64,000 nucleotides of DNA, taken from assembly GCA_964514385.1 (NCBI GenBank), contig CAZEQJ010000001.1:124001-188000 (forward strand), in the 5' to 3' direction. The notes under the pieces are model-generated. The model made no database searches. It was not told where the DNA came from and was given only the letters and a program-made list of their open reading frames with translations. Below are positions 52,468 to 59,930 of the stretch, in pieces. The stretch's first letter is position 1; every line of letters starts with the position of its first letter. Made by a program: the position numbers and the translations under genes. The DNA comes from CAZEQJ01 sp964514385 (lineage in GTDB: Bacteria > Bacteroidota > Bacteroidia > Cytophagales > Cyclobacteriaceae).

Positions 52468-53375
52468 ACTCCTGCTACCATGCATCTTACGCTTCCTCCG
52501 CCAAGAGCTTCGATGGTTTTCACATTTAACGGAAGTATTGTATTCAGGTCCTGCAGTTGCTTTTTCTGATCAAACGTAAAGCTATCCCATGCGGTGCGTG
52601 AGACCAGCAGTATCATTTCATTCGTCCGTGATTTCACCTGCAGAATATTGCCGGCAAAAGAGTACATCTGATCAAAGGTGATGGGTATAATGGTCTTTCC
52701 AGAGCTTTCAAGCGCCTTCACCACCCGCTCCTTGCCTTCACGGATACAGTCCAGGCATACAATAGCATAATTATCTGCCACACCCATCACCACATTGGTG
52801 TGGTATATATCGTCGCCATGCTTATCAATAGCCCTGAACTTGACCGGTTCGTATCCCAGTTCTTTACATACCAGATCAAGTAGTCTGTAGTTTGTTCTTG
52901 GTGAAAGGTTGGCATAGGCCAGTTTATGATCATAGTCAAAGACCATGCTGCCTGTTCCTTCCAGAAACTCACCACCGTTTTCATAAGCGGTGATATCCCA
53001 ATGGCGTGTTACCGGCAGTTCATTTTCATGCATAAAGCGGTTGATATCCCTTCTTCTTTCGAGCCTGCGATTTTCAGCCATCATCGGGTAGGTAATAATC
53101 AGACCTCCTTCATGAAAGGAAATCCAGTTGTTGGGGAAGATGGCATCGGGTTTCACGGGGTCGGACGTATCTTCCATCACCAGTACATTGACACGATTTC
53201 GTTCCAGTGCATGCACAAAACTGTCAAACTCCGTACGCGCCTGATTGAGCAATTCAGATGAAGATTTACCTTCGAGAGATTTTTGAAACGAATTGGATGC
53301 TGCTGTCTGAGGATTGCTGAAAATCGATGCCGGACGCACCATCAATACCGTTGAAGGGGCCTGATGTGAAATCAT
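52458..53375 (-). CDS. ctlX: Citrulline utilization hydrolase CtlX-like (amidinotransferase fold)
   Basis: This 305-residue protein of the arginine deiminase/amidinotransferase fold has DAIFPNNWISFHEGG (substrate Asp), GTGSMVFDYDHKLAYAN, catalytic His in GDDIYHTNVVMG and catalytic Cys in GGGSVRCMVAGVHF. It is close to the CtlX group, said to act on citrulline or arginine derivatives. It overlaps hisE by 4 nt and so shares its operon with hisF-hisE, an arrangement without an obvious metabolic reason. Confidence 0.85.
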   Translation of the reverse strand: MISHQAPSTVLMVRPASIFSNPQTAASNSFQKSLEGKSSSELLNQARTEFDSFVHALERNRVNVLVMEDTSDPVKPDAIFPNNWISFHEGGLIITYPMMAENRRLERRRDINRFMHENELPVTRHWDITAYENGGEFLEGTGSMVFDYDHKLAYANLSPRTNYRLLDLVCKELGYEPVKFRAIDKHGDDIYHTNVVMGVADNYAIVCLDCIREGKERVVKALESSGKTIIPITFDQMYSFAGNILQVKSRTNEMILLVSRTAWDSFTFDQKKQLQDLNTILPLNVKTIEALGGGSVRCMVAGVHF

Positions 53376-53659
53376 TTTTTATGCCTTTTTCGTAATACTT
53401 CCGTTACCTCTTCGAGGGAATAGCCCCTTGCTGACAGGAGCACCATCAAATGAAAAAGCAGATCAGCTGATTCATTTAGAAATGCCTCATCGTTATCATC
53501 TTTCGATGCGATGATGGTTTCAACCGCCTCTTCGCCGACCTTCTGGGCAATTCTGTTGATCCCGCTTTCAAAGAGGGTGCTGGTATATGATTTCTCCGTA
53601 TCTACTGCCTTTCGGAGTTCAATGATCTTTGTCAATTCATCAAGAAAAGATAAACCCAT
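53372..53659 (-). CDS. hisE: Phosphoribosyl-ATP pyrophosphatase
   Basis: This 95-residue MazG-like protein has EKSYTSTLFESGINRIAQKV, GEEAVETIIASKDDND (metal-binding Glu cluster) and SADLLFHLMVLLSARGYS. It catalyses the second step of histidine synthesis. In many Bacteroidota it is fused to HisI; here it is a stand-alone protein and no hisI is seen in the window. It lies 3 nt from hisF. Confidence 0.93.
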   Translation of the reverse strand: MGLSFLDELTKIIELRKAVDTEKSYTSTLFESGINRIAQKVGEEAVETIIASKDDNDEAFLNESADLLFHLMVLLSARGYSLEEVTEVLRKRHKK

Positions 53660-53662
53660 AGC

Positions 53663-54421
53663 TTAATTTATTCGAATTGTTAAACCTTTATTAATCAATG
53701 CAGATTTTAGCTCCCTAATGGGTATTTCCCCAAAGTGGAAAATACTGGCGGCAAGTGCTGCATCTGCATGTCCATTTTCAAAAACTGTAACAAAATGCTC
53801 GATGCTGCCGGCACCTCCGCTGGCAATAACCGGTATAGTAAGGTTGTCCGAGATTTTTCTTGTCAATTCTTCTGCAAAGCCCTGCTTTGTGCCATCATGA
53901 TCCATAGAGGTAAGTAATATCTCACCGGCACCCCGCTCCTGAGCTTCCAGCGCCCAGGGGATAGTACGTTTATCCGTTGGGGTACGACCGCCATGGGTGT
54001 GGACAATATGCTCACCATCTGTAAACCTTGAATCTACAGCCAAAACTACACATTGACTTCCAAATTCCAGTGCAAGCTCATTGATCAGCTCTGGCCTTTT
54101 GACAGCAGAGGAATTGATCGATACCTTGTCTGCGCCTGCGGCCAGTAATACAGAAACATCCTCTTTGCTCGATATACCACCTCCCACGGTAAACGGAATA
54201 TTGATTCTCTCCGCCACTTTTCTCACGAGCTCTGCCAGTGTTTTCCTTTTTTCAACAGTAGCTGTAATATCAAGAAATACCAGTTCATCGGCACCGGCAT
54301 CAGAATAAGCCGCTGCCAGCTCTACCGGATCGCCGGCATCCCGGAGTTCAACAAAATTGACCCCCTTTACGGTGCGGCCATCTTTAATGTCAAGGCAGGG
54401 TATGATTCGTTTTGTCAGCAT
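53663..54421 (-). CDS. hisF: Imidazole glycerol phosphate synthase cyclase subunit
   Basis: From Met19 of the longest frame the protein begins MLTKRIIPCLDIKDGRTVKG, the standard HisF start, and a -7 box lies just upstream; hence 54421 rather than 54475. It is 252 residues long, a TIM barrel, with catalytic Asp in IPCLDIKDG and Asp in VLAVDSRFTDG, and phosphate loops PFTVGGGISSKED and IPVIASGGAGS. It makes imidazole glycerol phosphate with HisH, which is not in the window. Confidence 0.95.
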   Translation of the reverse strand: MLTKRIIPCLDIKDGRTVKGVNFVELRDAGDPVELAAAYSDAGADELVFLDITATVEKRKTLAELVRKVAERINIPFTVGGGISSKEDVSVLLAAGADKVSINSSAVKRPELINELALEFGSQCVVLAVDSRFTDGEHIVHTHGGRTPTDKRTIPWALEAQERGAGEILLTSMDHDGTKQGFAEELTRKISDNLTIPVIASGGAGSIEHFVTVFENGHADAALAASIFHFGEIPIRELKSALINKGLTIRIN

Positions 54422-54430
54422 ATTGAGCAA

Positions 54431-54438
54431 CAAAACTA
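54431..54438 (-). promoter_or_regulatory. Candidate -7 box for hisF-hisE-ctlX
   Basis: TAGTTTTG on the minus strand fits TAnnTTTG, nine bases ahead of the ATG at 54421. It lies inside the longer predicted frame, which supports the shorter hisF start. Confidence 0.4.
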
Positions 54439-54501
54439 GCAATAAAAACCATCCCTGCCATTCATGTTTAATCAATACAGCACAAAAATCGTTATGACTT
54501 T

Positions 54502-55131
54502 ATGAAAATTATATATGTATACGATGCTCTCTGCGGATGGTGCTATGGCTTTTCTGATGTCATCAAGCGTTTTTATGAAAAATATAAAGAGAACTATGAT
54601 TTTGAAGTCGTCTCAGGTGGCATGATCACAGGTGACCGTGTAGGTCCTGTCGGAGAGGTAGCACCATATATAAAATCAGCGTATAAGCAGGTAGAAGAAC
54701 GAACGGGGGTCAGGTTTGGCAGGGCATTTTTAGATGAGATTCTGGAGGAGGGCTTGGCGATTTTCTCTTCGTTGGAGCCTGCTGATACTCTTTCGGTTAT
54801 TAAAAATCATTACCCCGGCCTTCAGCTACCTTTTGCGCATCATCTGCAGAAAGCCATCTACTTTGATGGATTAGCGCCGACGGAAAAGGATAAATACAGA
54901 AACCTGGTGGAGTCTTTTGATATACCATTTGAATCATTTCTATCCAAATGGGATGAGCCCGCCACCAGAAAAAGGACATTTCAGGATTTTCAGCTTGCTC
55001 AGGAACTTCAGGTAAAGGGCTTTCCCTCTGTTTTTTTACTTAACGGGAGTACTGCATACCCGCTTTGTTACGGATATTCAGATTATACAATGCTGGAAAA
55101 GAATTTCGATATACTGTTGACCAAAATATGA
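54502..55131 (+). CDS. DsbA-family (FrnE-like) thioredoxin-fold protein
   Basis: This 209-residue protein has an N-terminal thioredoxin strand, C-x-x-C motif CGWC (in YDALCGWCYGFSDVI), a helical insertion and the cis-Pro region in VKGFPSVFLLNG. It lacks a signal peptide, so it acts in the cytosol. The FrnE/2-hydroxychromene isomerase-like subgroup covers disulfide reductases. The divergent neighbour is hisF. Confidence 0.88.
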   Translation: MKIIYVYDALCGWCYGFSDVIKRFYEKYKENYDFEVVSGGMITGDRVGPVGEVAPYIKSAYKQVEERTGVRFGRAFLDEILEEGLAIFSSLEPADTLSVIKNHYPGLQLPFAHHLQKAIYFDGLAPTEKDKYRNLVESFDIPFESFLSKWDEPATRKRTFQDFQLAQELQVKGFPSVFLLNGSTAYPLCYGYSDYTMLEKNFDILLTKI

Positions 55132-55160
55132 TTTATATTACATTTAAAAATTAACCGGAA

Positions 55161-55168
55161 TATATTTG
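55161..55168 (+). promoter_or_regulatory. Candidate -7 box for the YceI-like gene
   Basis: TATATTTG matches the Bacteroidota -7 consensus and ends five bases before ATG at 55174, again suggesting a very short leader. Confidence 0.35.
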
Positions 55169-55173
55169 AGGTT

Positions 55174-55776
55174 ATGACCCAATCGCTTCTATCGTTATTT
55201 TTTGCCATCATGCTATCATCTTTTATGGGAGATCCTGAATACCATGAGGTGGTGGTAAGCCGCAGTCGCTTCAATATAAAGGGTTCTACCAATGTCAACA
55301 CCTTTAGTTGCGGCATTGCACAGATCAGGCCTCTTAACCCGGTTGAGGTGACAAGTTTGTGGGAGGATTTTGCCATCCATTTTGACAACCTGAAGATGTC
55401 ATACTCTTTAAATAATATCAGCTGTGGTATACCCATGATGACGCAGGATGTAAAAAATCTGCTTAAAATACGTGAGCACCCAAACCTTGACCTTCAGATC
55501 AATACAATTCATATCAGCAGAGGCAATACGGATATTGATACTTTGGATGTGAGCGCAGATGTGGCTGTCACGCTGGCAGGCGTCACAAGAGACCTTGCGA
55601 TTCTGGATGGTGTTGTTGTCAACCATTCTGAGTCTTCATTGACGCTTTACGGCGGCATAAACCTGAAAATGACAGATTTTAGTATTCAACCACCAGTGAA
55701 GTTTATGATGGTGAGGGTAAATAATGAGGTGGAGATAGATTTTGAAATCAGGATGGAAGTCGATACCAAAAAGTAA
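55174..55776 (+). CDS. Divergent YceI-family periplasmic protein
   Basis: This 200-residue protein has a short hydrophobic N-terminus (SLLSLFFAIMLSSFMG). The YceI lipocalin-like barrel is recognisable from SRSRFNIKGSTNVNTFSC, DVSADVAVTLAGVTRDLAIL and LKMTDFSIQPPVKFMM. The last segment matches LQMTDFNIEPPTAMFG of the YceI protein at 57150, so the two are paralogs. YceI proteins bind isoprenoid lipids in the periplasm. The usual Thr-Val-His near the N-terminus is replaced by Asn-Val-Asn here. A terminator follows. Confidence 0.8.
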   Translation: MTQSLLSLFFAIMLSSFMGDPEYHEVVVSRSRFNIKGSTNVNTFSCGIAQIRPLNPVEVTSLWEDFAIHFDNLKMSYSLNNISCGIPMMTQDVKNLLKIREHPNLDLQINTIHISRGNTDIDTLDVSADVAVTLAGVTRDLAILDGVVVNHSESSLTLYGGINLKMTDFSIQPPVKFMMVRVNNEVEIDFEIRMEVDTKK

Positions 55777-55798
55777 GCCATCCCCGGGGGGATGGCTT
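55775..55798. terminator. Hairpin terminator
   Basis: AAGCCATCC (55775-55783) pairs with GGATGGCTT (55790-55798) across a G/C-rich loop. It overlaps the end of the YceI-like gene (stop 55774-55776) and lies between convergent genes. Confidence 0.8.
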
Positions 55799-55833
55799 CT
55801 TTAGTAGTGTATGGGTGATTTTGTGTCTTATGA

Positions 55834-57105
55834 TCAGAAACTAATGGCTGCTTCGATTACTAGCCCGCTAAACTCAGCACCTTGCTCCTTCTGTCCGGTA
55901 AATCCGTCACCACTGTATGAGCTGGTTACATATTCAACCTTGGTAACAATATTTTCTGTGAGGAACCAGCCACCACCTACATTAAGCCTTGAAATACTTC
56001 TGTCCAATGCTGTTTCGGATGCCTGACCATTCACACTATTGAATCTGCCGCCAAAATATAGCTTGTCGTTGGCAAAGCGATAGATAGCCTCAGCTCCGAG
56101 TTGAGTGTAGCCACCACCAATTGCATCGCCATTTGCATCTTCACCACCATTATTAGCGATTTCATATACTCCGAAGAATTCAAGACCTTTGAACTTCACA
56201 AACGGGTTGATCTGAATAGCGGTCTGGCTTGGGAAACCTGTATTAAATCTGGGCTGAAAATCATCACCAAATCCACCTGCCTGTGATACCATTACATTAT
56301 AGTATCGTCCACCGGCGCGGTCACCATTGTATAGATAATCCCGGGTACTCTCAACCGTACTGCTGTAGATCGAGCCTGTCAACCTAACTCTTAAATCTTC
56401 TGACAGCTGATTGTCATAGCCCAGCTTTGAGTAGAAGGCAAGTCCGTCATCACCAGGTGTGGGACTTTGATTAAGCCTTCCATTGGTAATACCCCCTACG
56501 AATAACAAACCGTTTTTCTGAAGGGTAATTTCACCAAATGGCTCAGTTGTAAATGCATCCATAATATAATTACCCACGAAAGGATTGAAGATGGCCCGTG
56601 CATTATCCGATCTTCTGAAATGTGTATCACCATAATTGATTTCATCCATACCAAAGCGTAACGTCGCGATGCTCATGAAACCGGAAAGAAAATCTTTACG
56701 GATGAAATCAAGTTTGTCCATCTGAATATATCCACCTTTTACCCAGGCCTCCGGATGGTGTCTTGATGAAAGATACACTCTCATGTGCAACCGTAAGCCA
56801 TCGTACATCTGAACGTCCAGGTTCAGGTTAGCCGTTGGCAGGTTAAAGTTGTTGGACAGTTCAACAAGTGAGTCACCAGTAAATGTATTGGACTGAGATA
56901 TCCCTTGAAACTGTAAGGCAAAATCACCACCCACACGTACAGCTACACCATCGAATTCGACTGTATCTTCCTTACCCGTTTCGAATACATTTAACCCACG
57001 GGCATCATTATATCTGAAATATTGCAGTTCCGACCGCTGGGCAAACACCATAACGGTACTTAATAGAAATGATGCGATAACAAATAGTGTATTGTTGATC
57101 TTCAT
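55834..57105 (-). CDS. Outer-membrane porin
   Basis: This 423-residue protein has a signal peptide (LFVIASFLLSTVMVFAQ). The mature region is a long series of barrel strands (RVGGDFALQFQGISQS, LRLHMRVYLSSRHHPEAW, LRVRLTGSIYSSTVES, NPFVKFKGLEFFGVYE) and a final strand GLVIEAAISF ending in Phe. It is the size of a 16-strand porin and may belong to the phosphate-selective-porin-like group. It lies 44 nt downstream of a YceI gene on the same strand, so the two are probably co-transcribed. Confidence 0.82.
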   Translation of the reverse strand: MKINNTLFVIASFLLSTVMVFAQRSELQYFRYNDARGLNVFETGKEDTVEFDGVAVRVGGDFALQFQGISQSNTFTGDSLVELSNNFNLPTANLNLDVQMYDGLRLHMRVYLSSRHHPEAWVKGGYIQMDKLDFIRKDFLSGFMSIATLRFGMDEINYGDTHFRRSDNARAIFNPFVGNYIMDAFTTEPFGEITLQKNGLLFVGGITNGRLNQSPTPGDDGLAFYSKLGYDNQLSEDLRVRLTGSIYSSTVESTRDYLYNGDRAGGRYYNVMVSQAGGFGDDFQPRFNTGFPSQTAIQINPFVKFKGLEFFGVYEIANNGGEDANGDAIGGGYTQLGAEAIYRFANDKLYFGGRFNSVNGQASETALDRSISRLNVGGGWFLTENIVTKVEYVTSSYSGDGFTGQKEQGAEFSGLVIEAAISF

Positions 57106-57149
57106 TATTGAAAATTTAGTTGATAAAAATAGTTTAGTTTAAAAATTGC

Positions 57150-57683
57150 TTAGCCTTTAATCAGCACGTTGTATTGTATGGTCACTTCGTCACCTGTGAC
57201 CATCGTCCCAAACATGGCTGTTGGCGGCTCAATGTTGAAGTCGGTCATCTGAAGCCTTACCTCACCACTGACACTGTAGGTTGTGCTACCTTCCGGCACC
57301 AGTCGTGCCCTGATGCTTATGGGTTTAGAAACACCTGCAACCGTAATAGTGCCTGTACCGGTGGCATACTGACCGGAAACGGCGAGCTTAGATGCCTTAA
57401 AATAAATATAGGGATGTCTGTCTTTCTGAAGAGCATCGTAGGTCTTATCGTTCATTATGCTTTTACCACTTTTAATGGAAGCTACTTTTACGCTTACCTC
57501 CAGATCTGTGATGGCATTATCCTTGTAGATACCTTTGACGGCAAATTCCTCAACGTCTGACGTCCAGTCATGAACGGTAGAAGTACCTTTAATTTTCATG
57601 GAGCTTTTGGACAGGTCAGATTTGAAAGACCATTGAGAGAATGCTAGTGTTGCTACTGAAAATATAATCAGAATGAATTTCAT
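57150..57683 (-). CDS. YceI-family periplasmic lipid-binding protein
   Basis: From Met10 of the longest frame (57683), the signal peptide is FILIIFSVATLAFSQ. The YceI barrel follows: SSMKIKGTSTVHDWTSDVEE, DRHPYIYFKASKL and RLQMTDFNIEPPTAMFG. The promoter box at 57708-57715 would overlap the upstream part of the longer frame, which supports this start. YceI proteins carry polyisoprenoids. Adjacent to a porin and 1.4 kb from a second YceI-like gene. Confidence 0.92.
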   Translation of the reverse strand: MKFILIIFSVATLAFSQWSFKSDLSKSSMKIKGTSTVHDWTSDVEEFAVKGIYKDNAITDLEVSVKVASIKSGKSIMNDKTYDALQKDRHPYIYFKASKLAVSGQYATGTGTITVAGVSKPISIRARLVPEGSTTYSVSGEVRLQMTDFNIEPPTAMFGTMVTGDEVTIQYNVLIKG

Positions 57684-57707
57684 GGCTACCTTACTTTTGA
57701 TCTGGGA

Positions 57708-57715
57708 CAAAGGTA
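57708..57715 (-). promoter_or_regulatory. Candidate -7 box for the YceI-porin operon
   Basis: TACCTTTG on the minus strand fits TAnnTTTG exactly, 24 bases before ATG at 57683. Confidence 0.4.
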
Positions 57716-57917
57716 AAAGGATGTAGAAGGGATGGAATATGAGATTTCGAAGGAAAAAATCTGATATACCTCAGAAATCAATGCTCCAAAAACTGACTAA
57801 TATCATTATTCCGAGTTCTTCTATAGGATAAAGAGTAAGGAATGAGGTTTTGGATATACATATCCCAAACCAGAAGTGATCAGATCAGTTATTCTACAAG
57901 ACACAACTTTTGTTTTT

Positions 57918-58376
57918 ATGAATCCAATTTTTCAGGCAGTACAGGCAGGTGACATAGCTATGCTAAAAAAAGCGATCAGTGAATCGCCCGAAGCCATTAA
58001 TCACCAGGACCAGAAGGGCTTTACACCGCTGACATTTGCTACCTACTTCAATAATTATGAAGCCACCCTGTTATTACTGGAAAATGGTGCCAATGTGAAC
58101 ATTAAGGATATGCTCGGCAATACACCTCTAATGGGCGTTTGCTTCAAAGGTAACACCCAAATTGCCGGATTGCTCATAGAAAAGGGCGCTGATATAAATG
58201 TGCGTAACAACAATAACACCACTGCCCTTATATATGCGGCCAGCTATGGGCAAAAAGAAATGGTAAAACTACTTTTGCAGCATGGCGCTGATACTTCTGT
58301 TCAGGACCATGAGGGTCTTACTGCAAAAAAGCATGCAATAAATAAGGGATTTACTGAAATCGAAAACATGTTATAA
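57918..58376 (+). CDS. Ankyrin-repeat protein
   Basis: From Met15 of the longest frame (57918), the protein begins MNPIFQAVQAGDIAMLKKAI. It has four ankyrin repeats: KGFTPLTFATYFNNYEATLL, GNTPLMGVCFKGNTQIAGLL, NTTALIYAASYGQKEMVKLL and EGLTAKKHAINKGFTEIENM, each with the L-x-A-x-x-x-G pattern. It has no signal peptide and is likely a cytosolic binding protein. In bacteria such small ankyrin proteins are often linked to catalase or peroxidase genes, but none is here. Confidence 0.9.
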   Translation: MNPIFQAVQAGDIAMLKKAISESPEAINHQDQKGFTPLTFATYFNNYEATLLLLENGANVNIKDMLGNTPLMGVCFKGNTQIAGLLIEKGADINVRNNNNTTALIYAASYGQKEMVKLLLQHGADTSVQDHEGLTAKKHAINKGFTEIENML

Positions 58377-58399
58377 AAAAAGCGGCTTTCGCCGCTTTT
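58377..58399. terminator. Bidirectional terminator
   Basis: AAAAAGCGGC (58377-58386), loop TTTC, GCCGCTTTT (58391-58399). It serves the convergent ankyrin and isocitrate dehydrogenase genes. Confidence 0.85.
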
Positions 58400-58401
58400 A
58401 A

Positions 58402-59835
58402 TTATTGTCCCTGACCTAACGAGTACCCTCTGACTCCGTCAAATTCATACAGGTTTTCGGTTTTTATGACATCGATATTATGATCTAATGCATGCTGTAG
58501 TAAATCAACAATTTGCTTTTTATCTACAGCTTCACCTCCGCTGCCTTCATACCGACATCTCCAATGGTCTGTGCAAAAAGTCTCTTCAAATCCTTCGGGC
58601 CACACTTTTACACCACGATTGGTAATCATGGCAAGCTGCATACCATTATTGAGTTTTTGCAGCATTTCTGCCAGCTCATTGGCATTAGCTCCCTTCCAGT
58701 CTACAAACACATCTACGCCTTTCAGTACTTTATTGGCAGGCTTCCTTCTCTTATAATGATGCATGTTGATCCTGACATCCTTGGCGAAATGTGCTGGTGA
58801 AAGAGTCGCCGGCTGCTGGCCAAGTCTGTCTATCACAGCCTGAGCAAATTCACCGGTTCCTACTTTTGTTGTACCCTCTTCACCCTTGTAGATGTCTGGA
58901 GTACGAATACCATCCTCCAGGGTCTTCAGCCAGGCATTGGAAACCTTTTCAGCGACGGCCTGCTGACCAATATGATTTAGCATCATGATAGCTCCCCTGA
59001 GCAGTCCGGACGGATTGGCTATTCCCTGACCTGCAATATCAGGTGCAGACCCATGAATAGCTTCAAACATAGCAACATGCTCCCCAATATTGGATGACCC
59101 TGCCAGTCCGACGGACCCTGTGATCTGCGCCGTAATATCAGAGACAACATCGCCATACAAATTGGGCATCACCACTACATCAAAACGCTCGGGCGTATCG
59201 GCGATACGCGCAGCACCAATGTCGATTATCCAACTGTCACTTTCTATATCCGGATACTCCTTTGCCACTTCCTTGAATACCTGATGGAATAAACCATCGG
59301 TATGCTTCATGATATTATCCTTTACAAATACGCTCACCTTTTTGCGCTCGTATAATCTGGCATATTCAAATGCGTACCTCACGATCTTTTCGCATCCCGG
59401 TCGGGAGATAAGCTTAAGGCACTGCACCACTTCATCCGTTTGCTGGTGTTCGATACCGGCATACAGATCTTCTTCATTTTCCCTTATAATTACCACATCC
59501 ATATTAGGGTGCTTGGTGGTGATGAAGGGGTGAAAGCTGCTACATGGCCTCACATTGGCAAAAAGGCCGAGTGCTTTACGCATAGTCACGTTCAGACTTT
59601 TGTATCCACCACCCTGTGGTGTAGTGATGGGTGCTTTTAAAAATACTTTATTGCGTCGGATACTTTCCCAAGCCTCCTTGTCAATGCCGCTGGTATTACC
59701 GGAAAGATATACTTTCTCCCCTACTTTTATTTCTTCCCACTCAATCTGCGCCCCGGCTGCATCTAAAATGTTAATAGTGGCCTCCATTATCTCAGGCCCG
59801 ATTCCATCTCCTTTTGCAAAGGTTACTTTCGTCAT
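58402..59835 (-). CDS. icd: Isocitrate dehydrogenase with C-terminal extension
   Basis: This 477-residue enzyme has the nucleotide loop FAKGDGIGPEIMEATINI, phosphorylation-loop-like GGGYKSLNVTMRKALGLF, substrate Arg in RENEEDLYAG, Lys in VKDNIMKHTDG and Asp in MPNLYGDVVSD with GSVGLAGSSNIG. The C-terminal 130 residues form an extra domain, as in Thermus-type NADP isocitrate dehydrogenase. It catalyses oxidation of isocitrate in the TCA cycle; NADP preference is inferred. 3-Isopropylmalate dehydrogenase is less likely because of the length and extension. Confidence 0.88.
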   Translation of the reverse strand: MTKVTFAKGDGIGPEIMEATINILDAAGAQIEWEEIKVGEKVYLSGNTSGIDKEAWESIRRNKVFLKAPITTPQGGGYKSLNVTMRKALGLFANVRPCSSFHPFITTKHPNMDVVIIRENEEDLYAGIEHQQTDEVVQCLKLISRPGCEKIVRYAFEYARLYERKKVSVFVKDNIMKHTDGLFHQVFKEVAKEYPDIESDSWIIDIGAARIADTPERFDVVVMPNLYGDVVSDITAQITGSVGLAGSSNIGEHVAMFEAIHGSAPDIAGQGIANPSGLLRGAIMMLNHIGQQAVAEKVSNAWLKTLEDGIRTPDIYKGEEGTTKVGTGEFAQAVIDRLGQQPATLSPAHFAKDVRINMHHYKRRKPANKVLKGVDVFVDWKGANANELAEMLQKLNNGMQLAMITNRGVKVWPEGFEETFCTDHWRCRYEGSGGEAVDKKQIVDLLQHALDHNIDVIKTENLYEFDGVRGYSLGQGQ

Positions 59836-59930
59836 TTTCTGGTATTTTTTTGTGCAAAGAAAAGACTTAATATGGGATTATTTATATTTAAGAATATTAT
59901 TCAATCCATAAATACCTTTTATATAGCCCC

